Source: Lachnospiraceae bacterium
Lineage (GTDB): Bacteria > Bacillota > Clostridia > Lachnospirales > Lachnospiraceae
NCBI GenBank assembly: GCA_029068555.1
Contig: JAIECJ010000094.1
Span: forward strand, 1-64,000
Length of the DNA: 64,000 nt
Direction: 5' to 3'
The notes beneath the pieces are model-generated. The model did not search any database. It saw only the letters and a list, made by a program, of their open reading frames with translations, and was not told where the DNA came from. The position numbers and the translations under genes were made by a program. Below, one piece after another: positions 55,340 to 64,000 of this stretch. Positions within the stretch are counted from its first letter, which is position 1. Every line of letters begins with the position of its first letter.

Positions 55340-56812
55340 ATGAATCAAAAAGTCAGTATAATATTAACGAATTATAATAAAGCCAGTTTTGTTGGAAAAG
55401 CAATTGAAAGTATTTTAAATCAAACATATGATGACTTTGAATTGATAATTGTTGATGATGGTTCATCAGACAATTCAATGGAAATACTAAAGAAATATGC
55501 ACAAACCGATGCTAGGATAAAGTTGTTTTCTTTTGAAACAAACAAAGGTATTCCATCAGCGCATAATTATGGGATTGAGAATGCCTCTGGTGAATATTGT
55601 GCAATGATTGACTGTGATGATTTTTGGGAAAAGGATAAATTAGAAAAACAAATTGTTTTTTTGGAAGAACATTTGGATTATGGCGCATGTTTTAGCTGGA
55701 TTAATATTATTGATGAAAATGACCAACAGGTTGCCTCGGAAGAATGTGAATTTAGAGACGTTATGTGGAATTCTGCGAATCACACACAGGGGGAATGGTT
55801 ACGTATATTTTTTACAGAAGGGTGCAAACTCAGTAATTCTTCTATGGTTATTAGGAAAAATGTATTACAACAAGTTGGACTGTATTCATATGGATTAAAG
55901 CAATTACAGGATTACGATTTGTTTGTTAGGATCTTGAAACAGTGTAATGTGTATGTAATTCCTGAAAAGCTGGTAAATTATCGTTGGTTTATGGGTAAAA
56001 TTAAGAATACTAGTGTAGATAATATAGAAACATCCAACAGAACGAACTATGAATACTACCTTATTTGTCAGAGTTTTTTTTATGGTATGGATAAAGAGGT
56101 GTTTTTGCAAGGGTTTGAACAGCTTTTTGAACATGAGAAGCGGGCATTTCATAATCTTAAGTGCGAACAAATATTTATATATAAAAATTATTTTTTAAAC
56201 AAAGAAATAGGATATGCAGTATCTATGGAGTTATTGTTTCAGTTGCTTAATGACGCGGAATACAGAAAGATTTTGGGGGAAAATTATTTAATTAATTCCA
56301 GTTATTTTGCGGATGGACTAAAACAGCCTATTTTTTATAGCAGTAAATATTACATGGACAAAATGGGAGATCAGTATATTGCGCAAAAGGATAAGGAATG
56401 TGAGGAAGTGAAACAGGCGTGGCATAATACAAAAGAATATGTCACAGAACTAGAAGATAAAATAATAGTGGTCAATAATGAGTTAAAAAAGTCCAGGGAG
56501 TACATTACGGAACTTGAGCAGAAAGTAAAAGAATCATTTGGTTTTTATAATGAATCCAAAGTGTATATAGCTTCTTTGGAAGATAATGTAAAAGAGTTGG
56601 ACAGTGAGATTAGAAATGCAAAAGGATATATTGCTGAATTGGAAGGTAAAATTAAGGAAAGCTACAGTCTCTATGGTAAAGCACAGGATTACATTGGCGA
56701 ACTGGAAGAACGGGTAAAGGAAGGATTTGGTCTTTATAATAAGTCTATGGAATATGCAAACTTGTTAGAAAACAGAGTGAGGGAATTAGAGAATAATAAG
56801 GAAGAAGAATAA
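55340..56812 (+). CDS. Glycosyltransferase family 2 with coiled-coil tail
   Basis: A 490-residue protein. Residues 1-240 are a GT2 domain with VSIILTNYNKASFVGKAIES, VDDGSSDNSM, SAHNYGIEN and metal site DCDD. Residues about 355-490 are a charged coiled coil with a roughly 22-residue unit of the form YI-ELE--VKE-FG-YN-S-- repeated several times. Coiled-coil tails in O-antigen systems (WbdD) set chain length; a similar ruler role is conceivable but untested. The start is ATG 55340, or GTG 55337, after AGGAG. It precedes the third RgpF by three bases. Confidence 0.86.
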   Translation: MNQKVSIILTNYNKASFVGKAIESILNQTYDDFELIIVDDGSSDNSMEILKKYAQTDARIKLFSFETNKGIPSAHNYGIENASGEYCAMIDCDDFWEKDKLEKQIVFLEEHLDYGACFSWINIIDENDQQVASEECEFRDVMWNSANHTQGEWLRIFFTEGCKLSNSSMVIRKNVLQQVGLYSYGLKQLQDYDLFVRILKQCNVYVIPEKLVNYRWFMGKIKNTSVDNIETSNRTNYEYYLICQSFFYGMDKEVFLQGFEQLFEHEKRAFHNLKCEQIFIYKNYFLNKEIGYAVSMELLFQLLNDAEYRKILGENYLINSSYFADGLKQPIFYSSKYYMDKMGDQYIAQKDKECEEVKQAWHNTKEYVTELEDKIIVVNNELKKSREYITELEQKVKESFGFYNESKVYIASLEDNVKELDSEIRNAKGYIAELEGKIKESYSLYGKAQDYIGELEERVKEGFGLYNKSMEYANLLENRVRELENNKEEE

Positions 56813-56815
56813 ATT

Positions 56816-58768
56816 ATGAACAATAAACGATTGATTATTTATTATGCGTCGAGTTCAAAAAAACGATTGGAACGATATAGTGAATATTTCTTGCGAAAAG
56901 TATTAGATTATTTTGAAAACATACTTCTTGTTTCAGTGACAGAAAAGTTGATAGTCTCTGATCCGGATATTAAAGATAAGTTAGTGCATAATGCAGTTGT
57001 GGAGGGAAATGTTCATTGTCTTAGCGCTTATAATATTGGTTTTCATAATCTGGATTGTGAAATGCTAAATTCTTACTCGGAAGTTGTTTGTATTTCGGAT
57101 GATATTATGGGACCGGTTTGTGACGTTTCAGATTTGTTTGAAACTATGGAGAGAAGTAGGTGTGATGTTTGGGGAATTGCAAAACAGCACCCTACACCGC
57201 TAAACTATTTAGATTATAGCGGTAATAATTTACAGCCGGAATATTTGCTTCCTTTTTTTATCGCATTTAAAATACATGTTTTGGAAAATCCGGAAGTACG
57301 TGTACTTTTTGATAATATTGATACAGTTGAAAGATTTCAACAGTCACTTGTTGACTCCAAGGCATTATATTTGACATCGGAACTAAATAAACTAGGATAT
57401 TCCTGCACTTCGTTCATGCTGACAGAGGATATTGGCACAATGTATTACAATCCGCTTTTGTTTATTCCAGAGGAAATGATTTCATTGAGAAAATGCCCTG
57501 TGTTTCTGAAAGAAAGTTTTGTGGGAGACTATGATTCTGTCATTTCAAATATGTCAGGGGATGCATCATTCAAGTTGTATGGGTATCTGCGGGATCGCAC
57601 TGATTATGATGTGGATATGATTTGGGATACTATTTTAAAATCAGGGCATCAGCAGGATATAAATCACAATATGCATTTAAACTATATACTCAGTTCAATA
57701 CAATGCGATGAACATAAATTGAATAGAATTCTTAAGGAAAAACAGATAGCATTAGTAATGCATTTATATTTTTTGGACCTTTTAGATAATTCCTTGTATT
57801 ATGCCCAGTCAATGCCTGAGTCTAGTGATATCTTTATAACAACAAATACGTTGGAGAAAAAAAAGGCGATAGAGGATAAATTTCAAAAGTTATCATGCCG
57901 CAAGCTAGAGGTGCGTTTAATTGAGAACAGAGGAAGGGATGTAAGTTCTTTGCTTGTAGGTGTGAAAGATGTTATCATGAAGTATGATTATGTGTGTTTT
58001 GTTCATGATAAGAAAAGTACCCAGGTAGTTCCCGGTTCCTTGGGTTCAGAGTTTGGGTACCAGTGTTTTGAAAATTTACTGGGATCGAGAGAATATGTGG
58101 CAAATGTAATTAGTGCATTTTATGATAATAAGCGGCTTGGAATTCTTTCACCAGTTTATCCTATTCATGGCAATTATTTTTCGGTCAATGGTGATTTTGA
58201 CTGGGGTGGAAATTATGACATTACCATACAGCTTGCCAGTAAGTTGGGATTGACAGTTCCGATATGTCATGAAAAATCGCCGGTTGCTCCATTAGGAACA
58301 ATGTTTTGGTTTCGGCCTAGGGCGCTGCAAATACTGTATGATTACAATTGGGAGTATGGTGATTTTCCACAGGAGCCCAATGGAACGGATGCAACCTTAC
58401 TTCATGCTATAGAGAGAATTTATTCATTTGTTGCGCAGCAGCAAGGTTTTTATCCGGCAATTGTTTGTAATGAATTGTTTGCCAATATTTCCATAACCAA
58501 TTTAACAGATATTTTGCAAGGGTTGAACAGGGAACTAAAAAAGTACAAGGGATATGTCAGTTATCAACAGATGCTGTATGTGATAAAAGTGTTGGGATAT
58601 GAGGCATCCGAAAATGAGAGATTGCAGAAAGAGCTTGTATCATATCAGAACAGAATTGACGAATTAATACCACAGACTTCGCTTAAATGGCAGCTGGAAA
58701 ACCGGATTAAAAGAAAGCTGCTGCCATTAAGGGGCAGAAAAGAGGGAACTAAAAATGATACTCAATAA
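56816..58768 (+). CDS. RgpF-family protein, paralogue 3 with diverged N-terminus
   Basis: A 650-residue paralogue. The C-terminal half is typical: ENRGRDVSSLLVGVKD, CFVHDKKS, PLGTMFWFRPRAL, LLHAIERIYSFVAQ. The N-terminal half has drifted: the family signature DGIVDDY is missing (IIYYASSSKKRLERYSEYF instead), and the G-D--aY--G segment reads LSAYNIGF, though ISDDIMGPV remains. One activity may be lost or changed. The end overlaps the next RgpF gene by 14 bases. Confidence 0.85.
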   Translation: MNNKRLIIYYASSSKKRLERYSEYFLRKVLDYFENILLVSVTEKLIVSDPDIKDKLVHNAVVEGNVHCLSAYNIGFHNLDCEMLNSYSEVVCISDDIMGPVCDVSDLFETMERSRCDVWGIAKQHPTPLNYLDYSGNNLQPEYLLPFFIAFKIHVLENPEVRVLFDNIDTVERFQQSLVDSKALYLTSELNKLGYSCTSFMLTEDIGTMYYNPLLFIPEEMISLRKCPVFLKESFVGDYDSVISNMSGDASFKLYGYLRDRTDYDVDMIWDTILKSGHQQDINHNMHLNYILSSIQCDEHKLNRILKEKQIALVMHLYFLDLLDNSLYYAQSMPESSDIFITTNTLEKKKAIEDKFQKLSCRKLEVRLIENRGRDVSSLLVGVKDVIMKYDYVCFVHDKKSTQVVPGSLGSEFGYQCFENLLGSREYVANVISAFYDNKRLGILSPVYPIHGNYFSVNGDFDWGGNYDITIQLASKLGLTVPICHEKSPVAPLGTMFWFRPRALQILYDYNWEYGDFPQEPNGTDATLLHAIERIYSFVAQQQGFYPAIVCNELFANISITNLTDILQGLNRELKKYKGYVSYQQMLYVIKVLGYEASENERLQKELVSYQNRIDELIPQTSLKWQLENRIKRKLLPLRGRKEGTKNDTQ

Positions 58769-60725
58769 AGAACATATAAAAAGGGTAGCGATATATGTAT
58801 TTCACGATGCAGATGGAATAGTAGATGATTATGCTCCTGTATTTCTTGCAGAATTGAAAAAATATACAGATCATTTATTAGTTGTTGTGAATGGAGAAGT
58901 GAATGCGGAAGGGGCTGCTAAGTTTAGCAAGGTTTCTGATGAAGTTTTGGTGCGGGAAAATGAGGGATATGATATTACTGGGTATTTGGCAGGTATACAG
59001 CATTTGACATGGGGAAGAATTGAACAATATGATGAATGCATTTTTGCAAATTCAACTTTATATGGTCCAATTTATCCGTTTAAGGAAATGTTTGACACTA
59101 TGAGCAAACGCGACATTGACTTCTGGGGAATTACAAAGCATCATATGGTAGAATGGGATTGCTTTGGTACATGTAAATATGGATATATTCCTGAACATAT
59201 ACAATCAAGTTTTTTAGTGATAAGAAGCAGCATGGGGAAAACAGATGCTTATAAGGATGTATGGAACAACCTTCCTGTGATACATTCCTATGCAGAGGCA
59301 ATTGGTTTTTTTGAGGTCATTTTTACAAAGGAGTCTATAGAAAAGGGATTTACTGCAGATGTATATGTCAATACGGATGACTTGGAGGGGTATACAAGAT
59401 ACCCATTAATGATGATGTCTAGTGAACTGGTAATTAATAGAAAATGCCCTGTGATGAAACAGAAATCTTTTTCACAAAATTATTTTGACATACTGACAGA
59501 TACAGTGGGCAATGCCACTATGGATTCCTATTTGTACGTAAAGGAACATACAAATTATGATGTTAATTTGATATGGAATAACATTTTGCGCATCAATAAT
59601 ATGGACGAAATTAAAACTATTATGCATTTAAACTATATCCTTCCTAAAAATCATGTTTTGTGCCCTGATGTTAAAACGAATGCTAAGATAGCACTCATGA
59701 TTCATATTTATTATGAAGAGTTAGTTGATTACTGTTTTAAATATATCAAGTCAATGCCAAAAAACACAGACATATTTATTACAACTCCTTTGGAGAAAAC
59801 AAAGCTTGGAATAGAGGGTAAATTAAATGCGCTTGGTGATTATAATGTTAAAGTACTTTTAATTGAAAACAGGGGGCGGGATGTCTCGTCTTTGCTGGTG
59901 GGGTGTGCACCATATTTATATGATTATGATTATGTTTGCTATGCGCATGATAAAAAATCAACACAGATGAAACCTTATTGCAATGGCGAGTCCTTTTCAT
60001 ATCAGTGTTTTGAAAACATACTAGGAAGTAGTGAACTTGTGCAGAATATTATTCAGACATTTGAAGAAAATCCTAAGTTAGGCTTATTGACACCGCCTGT
60101 ACCATCACATGGGAATTTTTATCAAATGATTGGGTCTGAATGGGCGGGAGATTATGAATTAACCATAGATCTAATGAAAAAATTAGGAATTAAGGTAAAT
60201 ATTAAGCCAGAACGGGCTCCAATTGCGCCACTGGGTACAATGTTCTGGTTTAGACCGCAGGCATTGAAAACACTGATTGATTACGGATGGCAATATAAAG
60301 ATTTTCCAAAGGAACCCAATGGCACTGATGGGACAATTCTGCATGCAATAGAAAGAGGTTATGGTTTTGTGGTGCAGTATGAAGGATATTATCCTGCATG
60401 GCTAATGCACGATAAATTTGCCAGCATTGAGACAACAAATTTGTATTTTATGATGAGAGAAATCAATAAAAAGATATTTCCGCATTATTATACAAGTAAC
60501 TTATTTGATGTGGTAGAACATTTTGATCAATATGTAGCACATTGTCCAGAAATCAAAGAATTAAGGGATGTTGTGAGCTTATTACAATGGCAAATTGATG
60601 ATTTAAAGTCGCAAAATAATTTGAAATTTCAGTTAGAGAAAAAAATTAAGAAGTATATTCCTCAAAAGGTTTTGCATTTTTATAGACGGATAAGGGATAA
60701 CAGGAGAAAGAGAAAGGTAAGCTAA
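58755..60725 (+). CDS. RgpF-family protein, paralogue 4
   Basis: A 656-residue paralogue with the full series: IYVFHDADGIVDDYAPVFL, NEGYDITGYLAGI, FANSTLYGPIYPF, DIDFWGITKHHM, then ENRGRDVSSLLVG, CYAHDKKS, PLGTMFWFRPQAL and LHAIERGYGFVVQ. The C-terminus is a basic coiled-coil-like helix, like paralogue 2. Its start lies inside paralogue 3, so the two are coupled. The O-acetyltransferase gene starts three bases after its stop. Confidence 0.88.
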   Translation: MILNKEHIKRVAIYVFHDADGIVDDYAPVFLAELKKYTDHLLVVVNGEVNAEGAAKFSKVSDEVLVRENEGYDITGYLAGIQHLTWGRIEQYDECIFANSTLYGPIYPFKEMFDTMSKRDIDFWGITKHHMVEWDCFGTCKYGYIPEHIQSSFLVIRSSMGKTDAYKDVWNNLPVIHSYAEAIGFFEVIFTKESIEKGFTADVYVNTDDLEGYTRYPLMMMSSELVINRKCPVMKQKSFSQNYFDILTDTVGNATMDSYLYVKEHTNYDVNLIWNNILRINNMDEIKTIMHLNYILPKNHVLCPDVKTNAKIALMIHIYYEELVDYCFKYIKSMPKNTDIFITTPLEKTKLGIEGKLNALGDYNVKVLLIENRGRDVSSLLVGCAPYLYDYDYVCYAHDKKSTQMKPYCNGESFSYQCFENILGSSELVQNIIQTFEENPKLGLLTPPVPSHGNFYQMIGSEWAGDYELTIDLMKKLGIKVNIKPERAPIAPLGTMFWFRPQALKTLIDYGWQYKDFPKEPNGTDGTILHAIERGYGFVVQYEGYYPAWLMHDKFASIETTNLYFMMREINKKIFPHYYTSNLFDVVEHFDQYVAHCPEIKELRDVVSLLQWQIDDLKSQNNLKFQLEKKIKKYIPQKVLHFYRRIRDNRRKRKVS

Positions 60726-60728
60726 ATA

Positions 60729-62141
60729 ATGAGTTTTTCATCCCCGATTTTTTTATTTGTTTTTCTGCCAATTACAATAATATTGGCATATATGGTAAGA
60801 GATGAGCTTCGGAATATATTTTTACTTGGTGTGTCAATACTCTTTTATTGGTATGGACAAGGCAGCTTCATAATGCCTCTGTCAAGTTCGATTCTGTTGA
60901 ATTATATCATTGGACTTGCAATTGAAAAGTGTAGGGAGAAGAGAAGGGTTTGTAAGATTATATTTGTAATCGGCGTTCTGGGGAATGTAGCTATGCTTTA
61001 TGTTTTTAAATACCTAAATTTTACGCTTGAAATCATAAACAAGGCTTGCAGAAAAAATATAAGTTCATTGAGCCTTATCCTTCCAATTGGATTGTCCTTT
61101 TTTACGTTTAAGGCAATATCATATTTAGCAGATATATATATGGGAAAAAGTCAATCGGAGAAAAATCCTTTTAATTTTGCTTTATATATTTCCTTTTTTC
61201 CACAGATCATGTCAGGTCCTATTGCAAGATACAATGATTTTAAGGACGATTTGGTAAGAAGAAAGTTTGATATAAATGAATTGTCGTATGGAATAGAGCG
61301 GTTTATTTGTGGTCTGGGTAAGAAGCTGATTCTTTCAAATACTTTTGCCATTGTTGCCGACAAGGCATTTGGCAGTGTTGGCAGTTCGGAATTAACGGTT
61401 TGTTTATCATGGCTAGGGTCGATTTGCTATACAATGCAGATATATTTTGACTTTTCAGGATATAGTGATATGGCAATTGGAATTGGAAATATGATAGGAT
61501 TTCGATGTAAAGAAAATTTTGACTATCCTTATATTTCAAAAACCGGAACTGAATTTTGGAGAAGGTGGCATATATCGCTGAGCAGCTGGTTTCGTGATTA
61601 TGTTTATTTTCCTTTGGGAGGTTCTCGTGTTGAAAAGAAATTCCGTCTTTTTATGAACCTTTCAGCTGTTTGGATATTGACTGGTATATGGCATGGCGCC
61701 AACTGGACTTTTATTGTGTGGGGAATTTTCTGGCTGATTATACAGATAATTGAGAAGTTTGCCCTGCATCCTGAAAAATTTACTCATGCATACAGCAAAG
61801 CGATATACAGGTTTATTACATTATTGTTTATTAATTTTGGATGGGTGGTTTTCAGAGCGGAAGATATTAACAAGGCAGCTGCATATATAGGGACAATGCT
61901 GGGCTGGAATCATGCAGCCTTAGTAAATCCTTTGGATATTTTTCTTTTCAGGGATAACTTTGTTGTACTTTTAATCGGAATTGTTTTGTCAACGCCCATA
62001 ATGACAATTATATGTGAAAAGAGACATGATAATTTAGTATTTAGGGCGGTAGAGGCTGTAGCGCTGACTGGTTTGCTCCTAGTGTGTATTTCATATAGTA
62101 TAAGCGTCACATATAACCCATTTATTTATTTTGACTTTTAA
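60729..62141 (+). CDS. MBOAT O-acyltransferase (AlgI/DltB-like)
   Basis: A 470-residue membrane protein with about ten helices. The MBOAT core is clear: FDFSGYSDMAIGIGNMIGF, FWRRWHISLSSWFRDYVYFP, and the catalytic-type His in TGIWHGANWTFIVWG. These proteins pass acetyl groups across the membrane for polysaccharide O-acetylation, working with an AlgJ/AlgX-like partner, which is encoded next. It begins three bases after the last RgpF gene, so the acetylated product is likely the glycan of this locus. Confidence 0.92.
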   Translation: MSFSSPIFLFVFLPITIILAYMVRDELRNIFLLGVSILFYWYGQGSFIMPLSSSILLNYIIGLAIEKCREKRRVCKIIFVIGVLGNVAMLYVFKYLNFTLEIINKACRKNISSLSLILPIGLSFFTFKAISYLADIYMGKSQSEKNPFNFALYISFFPQIMSGPIARYNDFKDDLVRRKFDINELSYGIERFICGLGKKLILSNTFAIVADKAFGSVGSSELTVCLSWLGSICYTMQIYFDFSGYSDMAIGIGNMIGFRCKENFDYPYISKTGTEFWRRWHISLSSWFRDYVYFPLGGSRVEKKFRLFMNLSAVWILTGIWHGANWTFIVWGIFWLIIQIIEKFALHPEKFTHAYSKAIYRFITLLFINFGWVVFRAEDINKAAAYIGTMLGWNHAALVNPLDIFLFRDNFVVLLIGIVLSTPIMTIICEKRHDNLVFRAVEAVALTGLLLVCISYSISVTYNPFIYFDF

Positions 62142-62156
62142 GGAGTCGGTATCATT

Positions 62157-63728
62157 ATGAAAAAAATGCCTTGTAAGAATATCGGAGTCTGGATTTTACC
62201 AGTTTTATTTGCAATAGTATTGTTTTTTTTGGCAGGTGCGAATTTGAAGTCGTTTTATTGTCTGATAAAAGATGGAAAAATTGATAAAAATGCAATTGAG
62301 AATGAGTATAAATCGGAATTCTATAGAAAAGACCAGTTTTTGGATTTATATGGGATGTCTTTAAGCGCATTGGGTAAGAAGATGCTGGGGAACTTTGAAT
62401 ATGTAAAAGATGAGTCAGGAATTGTGCATTTAATAAGCTCGGCAAGTATCACAGAGGAATCCACGGAACAGTTTCTAAAAGATATACTGAAGCTAAAAGA
62501 GTCTTTAGATAAGCAGGGAATCCCATTGGTTTATGTACAAATCCCATCAAGGGAAATGGAGGGATATTCTGATTATCCAAGCAATGCATTTAATAAAACA
62601 GATAAGACGATTAAGGATCTAAAAAAGAAGCTGGATGATAACAACATTGATAATATTGACATTGGTGAGAAATGCTTGGATTCTCCAGATGCACTGCCAA
62701 AAGATCAGTTCTTTTTTAAAACGGATATACATTTGACAACAGATGCTGAAATGTGGGTAGGGAAACAGTTATTAGCATATCTAAATGAAAATACACCATG
62801 TGAGATTGCCCCTGATATTTTTGATATTAACACTTATAGGAAAGAGACATATTCTTTTAGGGGAAATCTTGCTCGTGAGGGAGGAAAGTATTTTACTAAG
62901 GCAGATGAATTTATAATATATATTCCGGATTATGAGACCTCTTTTTTATTGTCGAATCCGCTTCAGGGTGTTGAAAAGTCAGGGATATTTGACGATACAG
63001 TTATGAACAGTTACACGAGGCTAGGTGATATAGATGAGTATGTATATTGGGTTACTAATTATTTGCAGTTTACATCGCCTTTCTATAATATAACGAATAA
63101 TTTGAAGGACAAAAATAATATATTAATTATTATGGATTCGATGTGTTTTAGGACAGTTTCATACCTATCTTTAGGCTGCCATAAGGTTACAATCCTTGAT
63201 CCTAGATATTTTGGGGGGACTGATTATATTGATATAGCGCTCAAGGGTGATGAGTATGATGCTGTTATAGTGTGCCATTCTTCAACGTTGTTTGGGAATA
63301 GTTTTTTTCCTGAACAAGAGCAGAAAGAAAGACTAAATATACTAAATTCTGAGAATTCGGTCACTACACATAGTTTAGATTATTGTAATGGTGTATGGAC
63401 GGAAAATACAAATATTTTAAATGCCAGTAGAACCTCACCATATATAGAGTTAAGTGGATGGGCAGCTGATCTTCAGGTGGGACTTCCGGCGAGTAATGTG
63501 TATGTCGCAATTGGAACACATATATTAAAATGCGATTATGGAATTGAGAGCCAGTCTTTGGCAGACTATTTTAATAATATCAATCTACAAAATGCGGGAT
63601 TTAATGTAAAAATCCCTATGGACTTAGTCATAACAGATCAGGCAGATAAGTGTTCACTATGGGTAGTATCAGCTGACGGAACAACTGTATATAAAACGTT
63701 TGATTATGTAATAAACTTAGGAGAATGA
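62157..63728 (+). CDS. AlgX/AlgJ-like (DHHW) acetyltransferase partner
   Basis: A 523-residue exported or membrane-anchored protein. An N-terminal helix (about 12-28) leads to an SGNH-hydrolase-like domain with FFKTDIHLTTDAEMW, matching the TD-H motif of the AlgX/AlgJ/DHHW group, and IIMDSMCFR in place of the usual block with the catalytic Ser. It should take the acetyl group delivered by the MBOAT protein and place it on the glycan outside the membrane. About 100 C-terminal residues form an extra beta-rich region. The gene follows the MBOAT gene by 15 bases. Confidence 0.82.
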   Translation: MKKMPCKNIGVWILPVLFAIVLFFLAGANLKSFYCLIKDGKIDKNAIENEYKSEFYRKDQFLDLYGMSLSALGKKMLGNFEYVKDESGIVHLISSASITEESTEQFLKDILKLKESLDKQGIPLVYVQIPSREMEGYSDYPSNAFNKTDKTIKDLKKKLDDNNIDNIDIGEKCLDSPDALPKDQFFFKTDIHLTTDAEMWVGKQLLAYLNENTPCEIAPDIFDINTYRKETYSFRGNLAREGGKYFTKADEFIIYIPDYETSFLLSNPLQGVEKSGIFDDTVMNSYTRLGDIDEYVYWVTNYLQFTSPFYNITNNLKDKNNILIIMDSMCFRTVSYLSLGCHKVTILDPRYFGGTDYIDIALKGDEYDAVIVCHSSTLFGNSFFPEQEQKERLNILNSENSVTTHSLDYCNGVWTENTNILNASRTSPYIELSGWAADLQVGLPASNVYVAIGTHILKCDYGIESQSLADYFNNINLQNAGFNVKIPMDLVITDQADKCSLWVVSADGTTVYKTFDYVINLGE

Positions 63729-63733
63729 GATTA

Positions 63734-64000
63734 ATGAGGATAGTGGAAAGAATTAAGAGCCTGAACAGGTTGAAAAGGAGGGGCTTGCTACTGTTTGCAG
63801 TGGCAATAATTATAATATGTTTTTCAACAGGCTATAGAGATATTGAAATGAATATATACTACAACAGCTATCCTCAAAATGCCACGGTTACTCAGGTATG
63901 CTGGGATACGGGAAAGGGATTTTCTGCTGATGAGGTTAGTACACAAGCGGTTGAACCGGTTACTAAGCTTGTGGTTGATAAGAGCTATGCAGGAAAGTTG
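63734..64000 (+). CDS. Membrane-anchored protein, partial (cut by window end)
   Basis: An open frame from ATG 63734, five bases after the AlgX-like stop, runs off the window. AGGAG lies about ten bases upstream, within the preceding gene. The visible 89 residues show a basic N-terminus, one hydrophobic helix (RGLLLFAVAIIIICFSTGY) and then a predicted extracytoplasmic region. Its position suggests a role in the polysaccharide locus; no family was recognised. Confidence 0.7.
   Translation, partial: MRIVERIKSLNRLKRRGLLLFAVAIIIICFSTGYRDIEMNIYYNSYPQNATVTQVCWDTGKGFSADEVSTQAVEPVTKLVVDKSYAGKL

Overview
The window looks like chromosomal DNA of a low-GC Gram-positive anaerobe, most likely a Lachnospiraceae-type Clostridium relative. 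This is inferred from strong AGGAGG-type ribosome sites, a SpmB sporulation protein, an HPr/Crh-like protein, a CdaR/PucR-type regulator, a DUF624 protein, a MsmX/UgpC-type sugar ATPase, a huge secreted GH43 protein with tandem Ig-like modules and several RgpF-family proteins. No rRNA, tRNA, CRISPR array or complete insertion sequence was recognised.

Layout. 0-2.5 kb: a P-loop kinase-like gene and a GNAT acetyltransferase amid intergenic repeats. 2.5-6.6 kb: an Lhr-type helicase. 6.8-20.3 kb: a signalling region with an AgrA/AgrC-like pair, a diguanylate cyclase behind an apparent attenuator, an eCIS-core (DUF4157) protein, a secreted beta-helix protein, a LytTR regulator, SpmB, an OmpR-type regulator with a hybrid histidine kinase, a Crh-like HPr, a second GNAT and an HD-GYP phosphodiesterase. 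20.3-31.1 kb: carbohydrate use, with DUF624, the MsmX/UgpC ATPase, a CdaR-like regulator and a 2416-residue GH43 enzyme on the minus strand. 31.5-33.0 kb: a protein of unknown function and a radical-SAM activase. 33.4-36.8 kb: three glycosyltransferases.

37.0-46.3 kb is an AT-richer, tightly packed four-gene unit: a metallo-beta-lactamase-fold protein, a ~2076-residue protein with GHKL-ATPase-like and phosphoribosyltransferase-like motifs, a receiver-like protein and a DUF2971 protein. It lies between a terminator and a MITE and separates two blocks of surface-polysaccharide genes. It is the best candidate here for an undescribed system, perhaps a phosphorelay-controlled conflict or defence module; that function is inference.

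46.7-64.0 kb is a surface-polysaccharide locus. It has four RgpF paralogues, a methyltransferase overlapping a Wzt-type ATPase with a C-terminal carbohydrate-binding region, a Wzm-type permease with an unusual N-terminal extension, an SDR enzyme, a GT2 with a coiled-coil tail, an MBOAT/AlgX-type O-acetylation pair and a membrane protein cut by the window end. Together these suggest ABC-transporter-dependent export of an O-acetylated, probably rhamnose-containing glycan.

Three dispersed intergenic repeat families occur: a 143-bp MITE (three copies, one with a perfect 8-bp target duplication), a MITE of about 206 bp with TA-flanked ends (five copies or remnants), and a structured repeat of about 85 bp (two copies) with compensatory changes in a stem.
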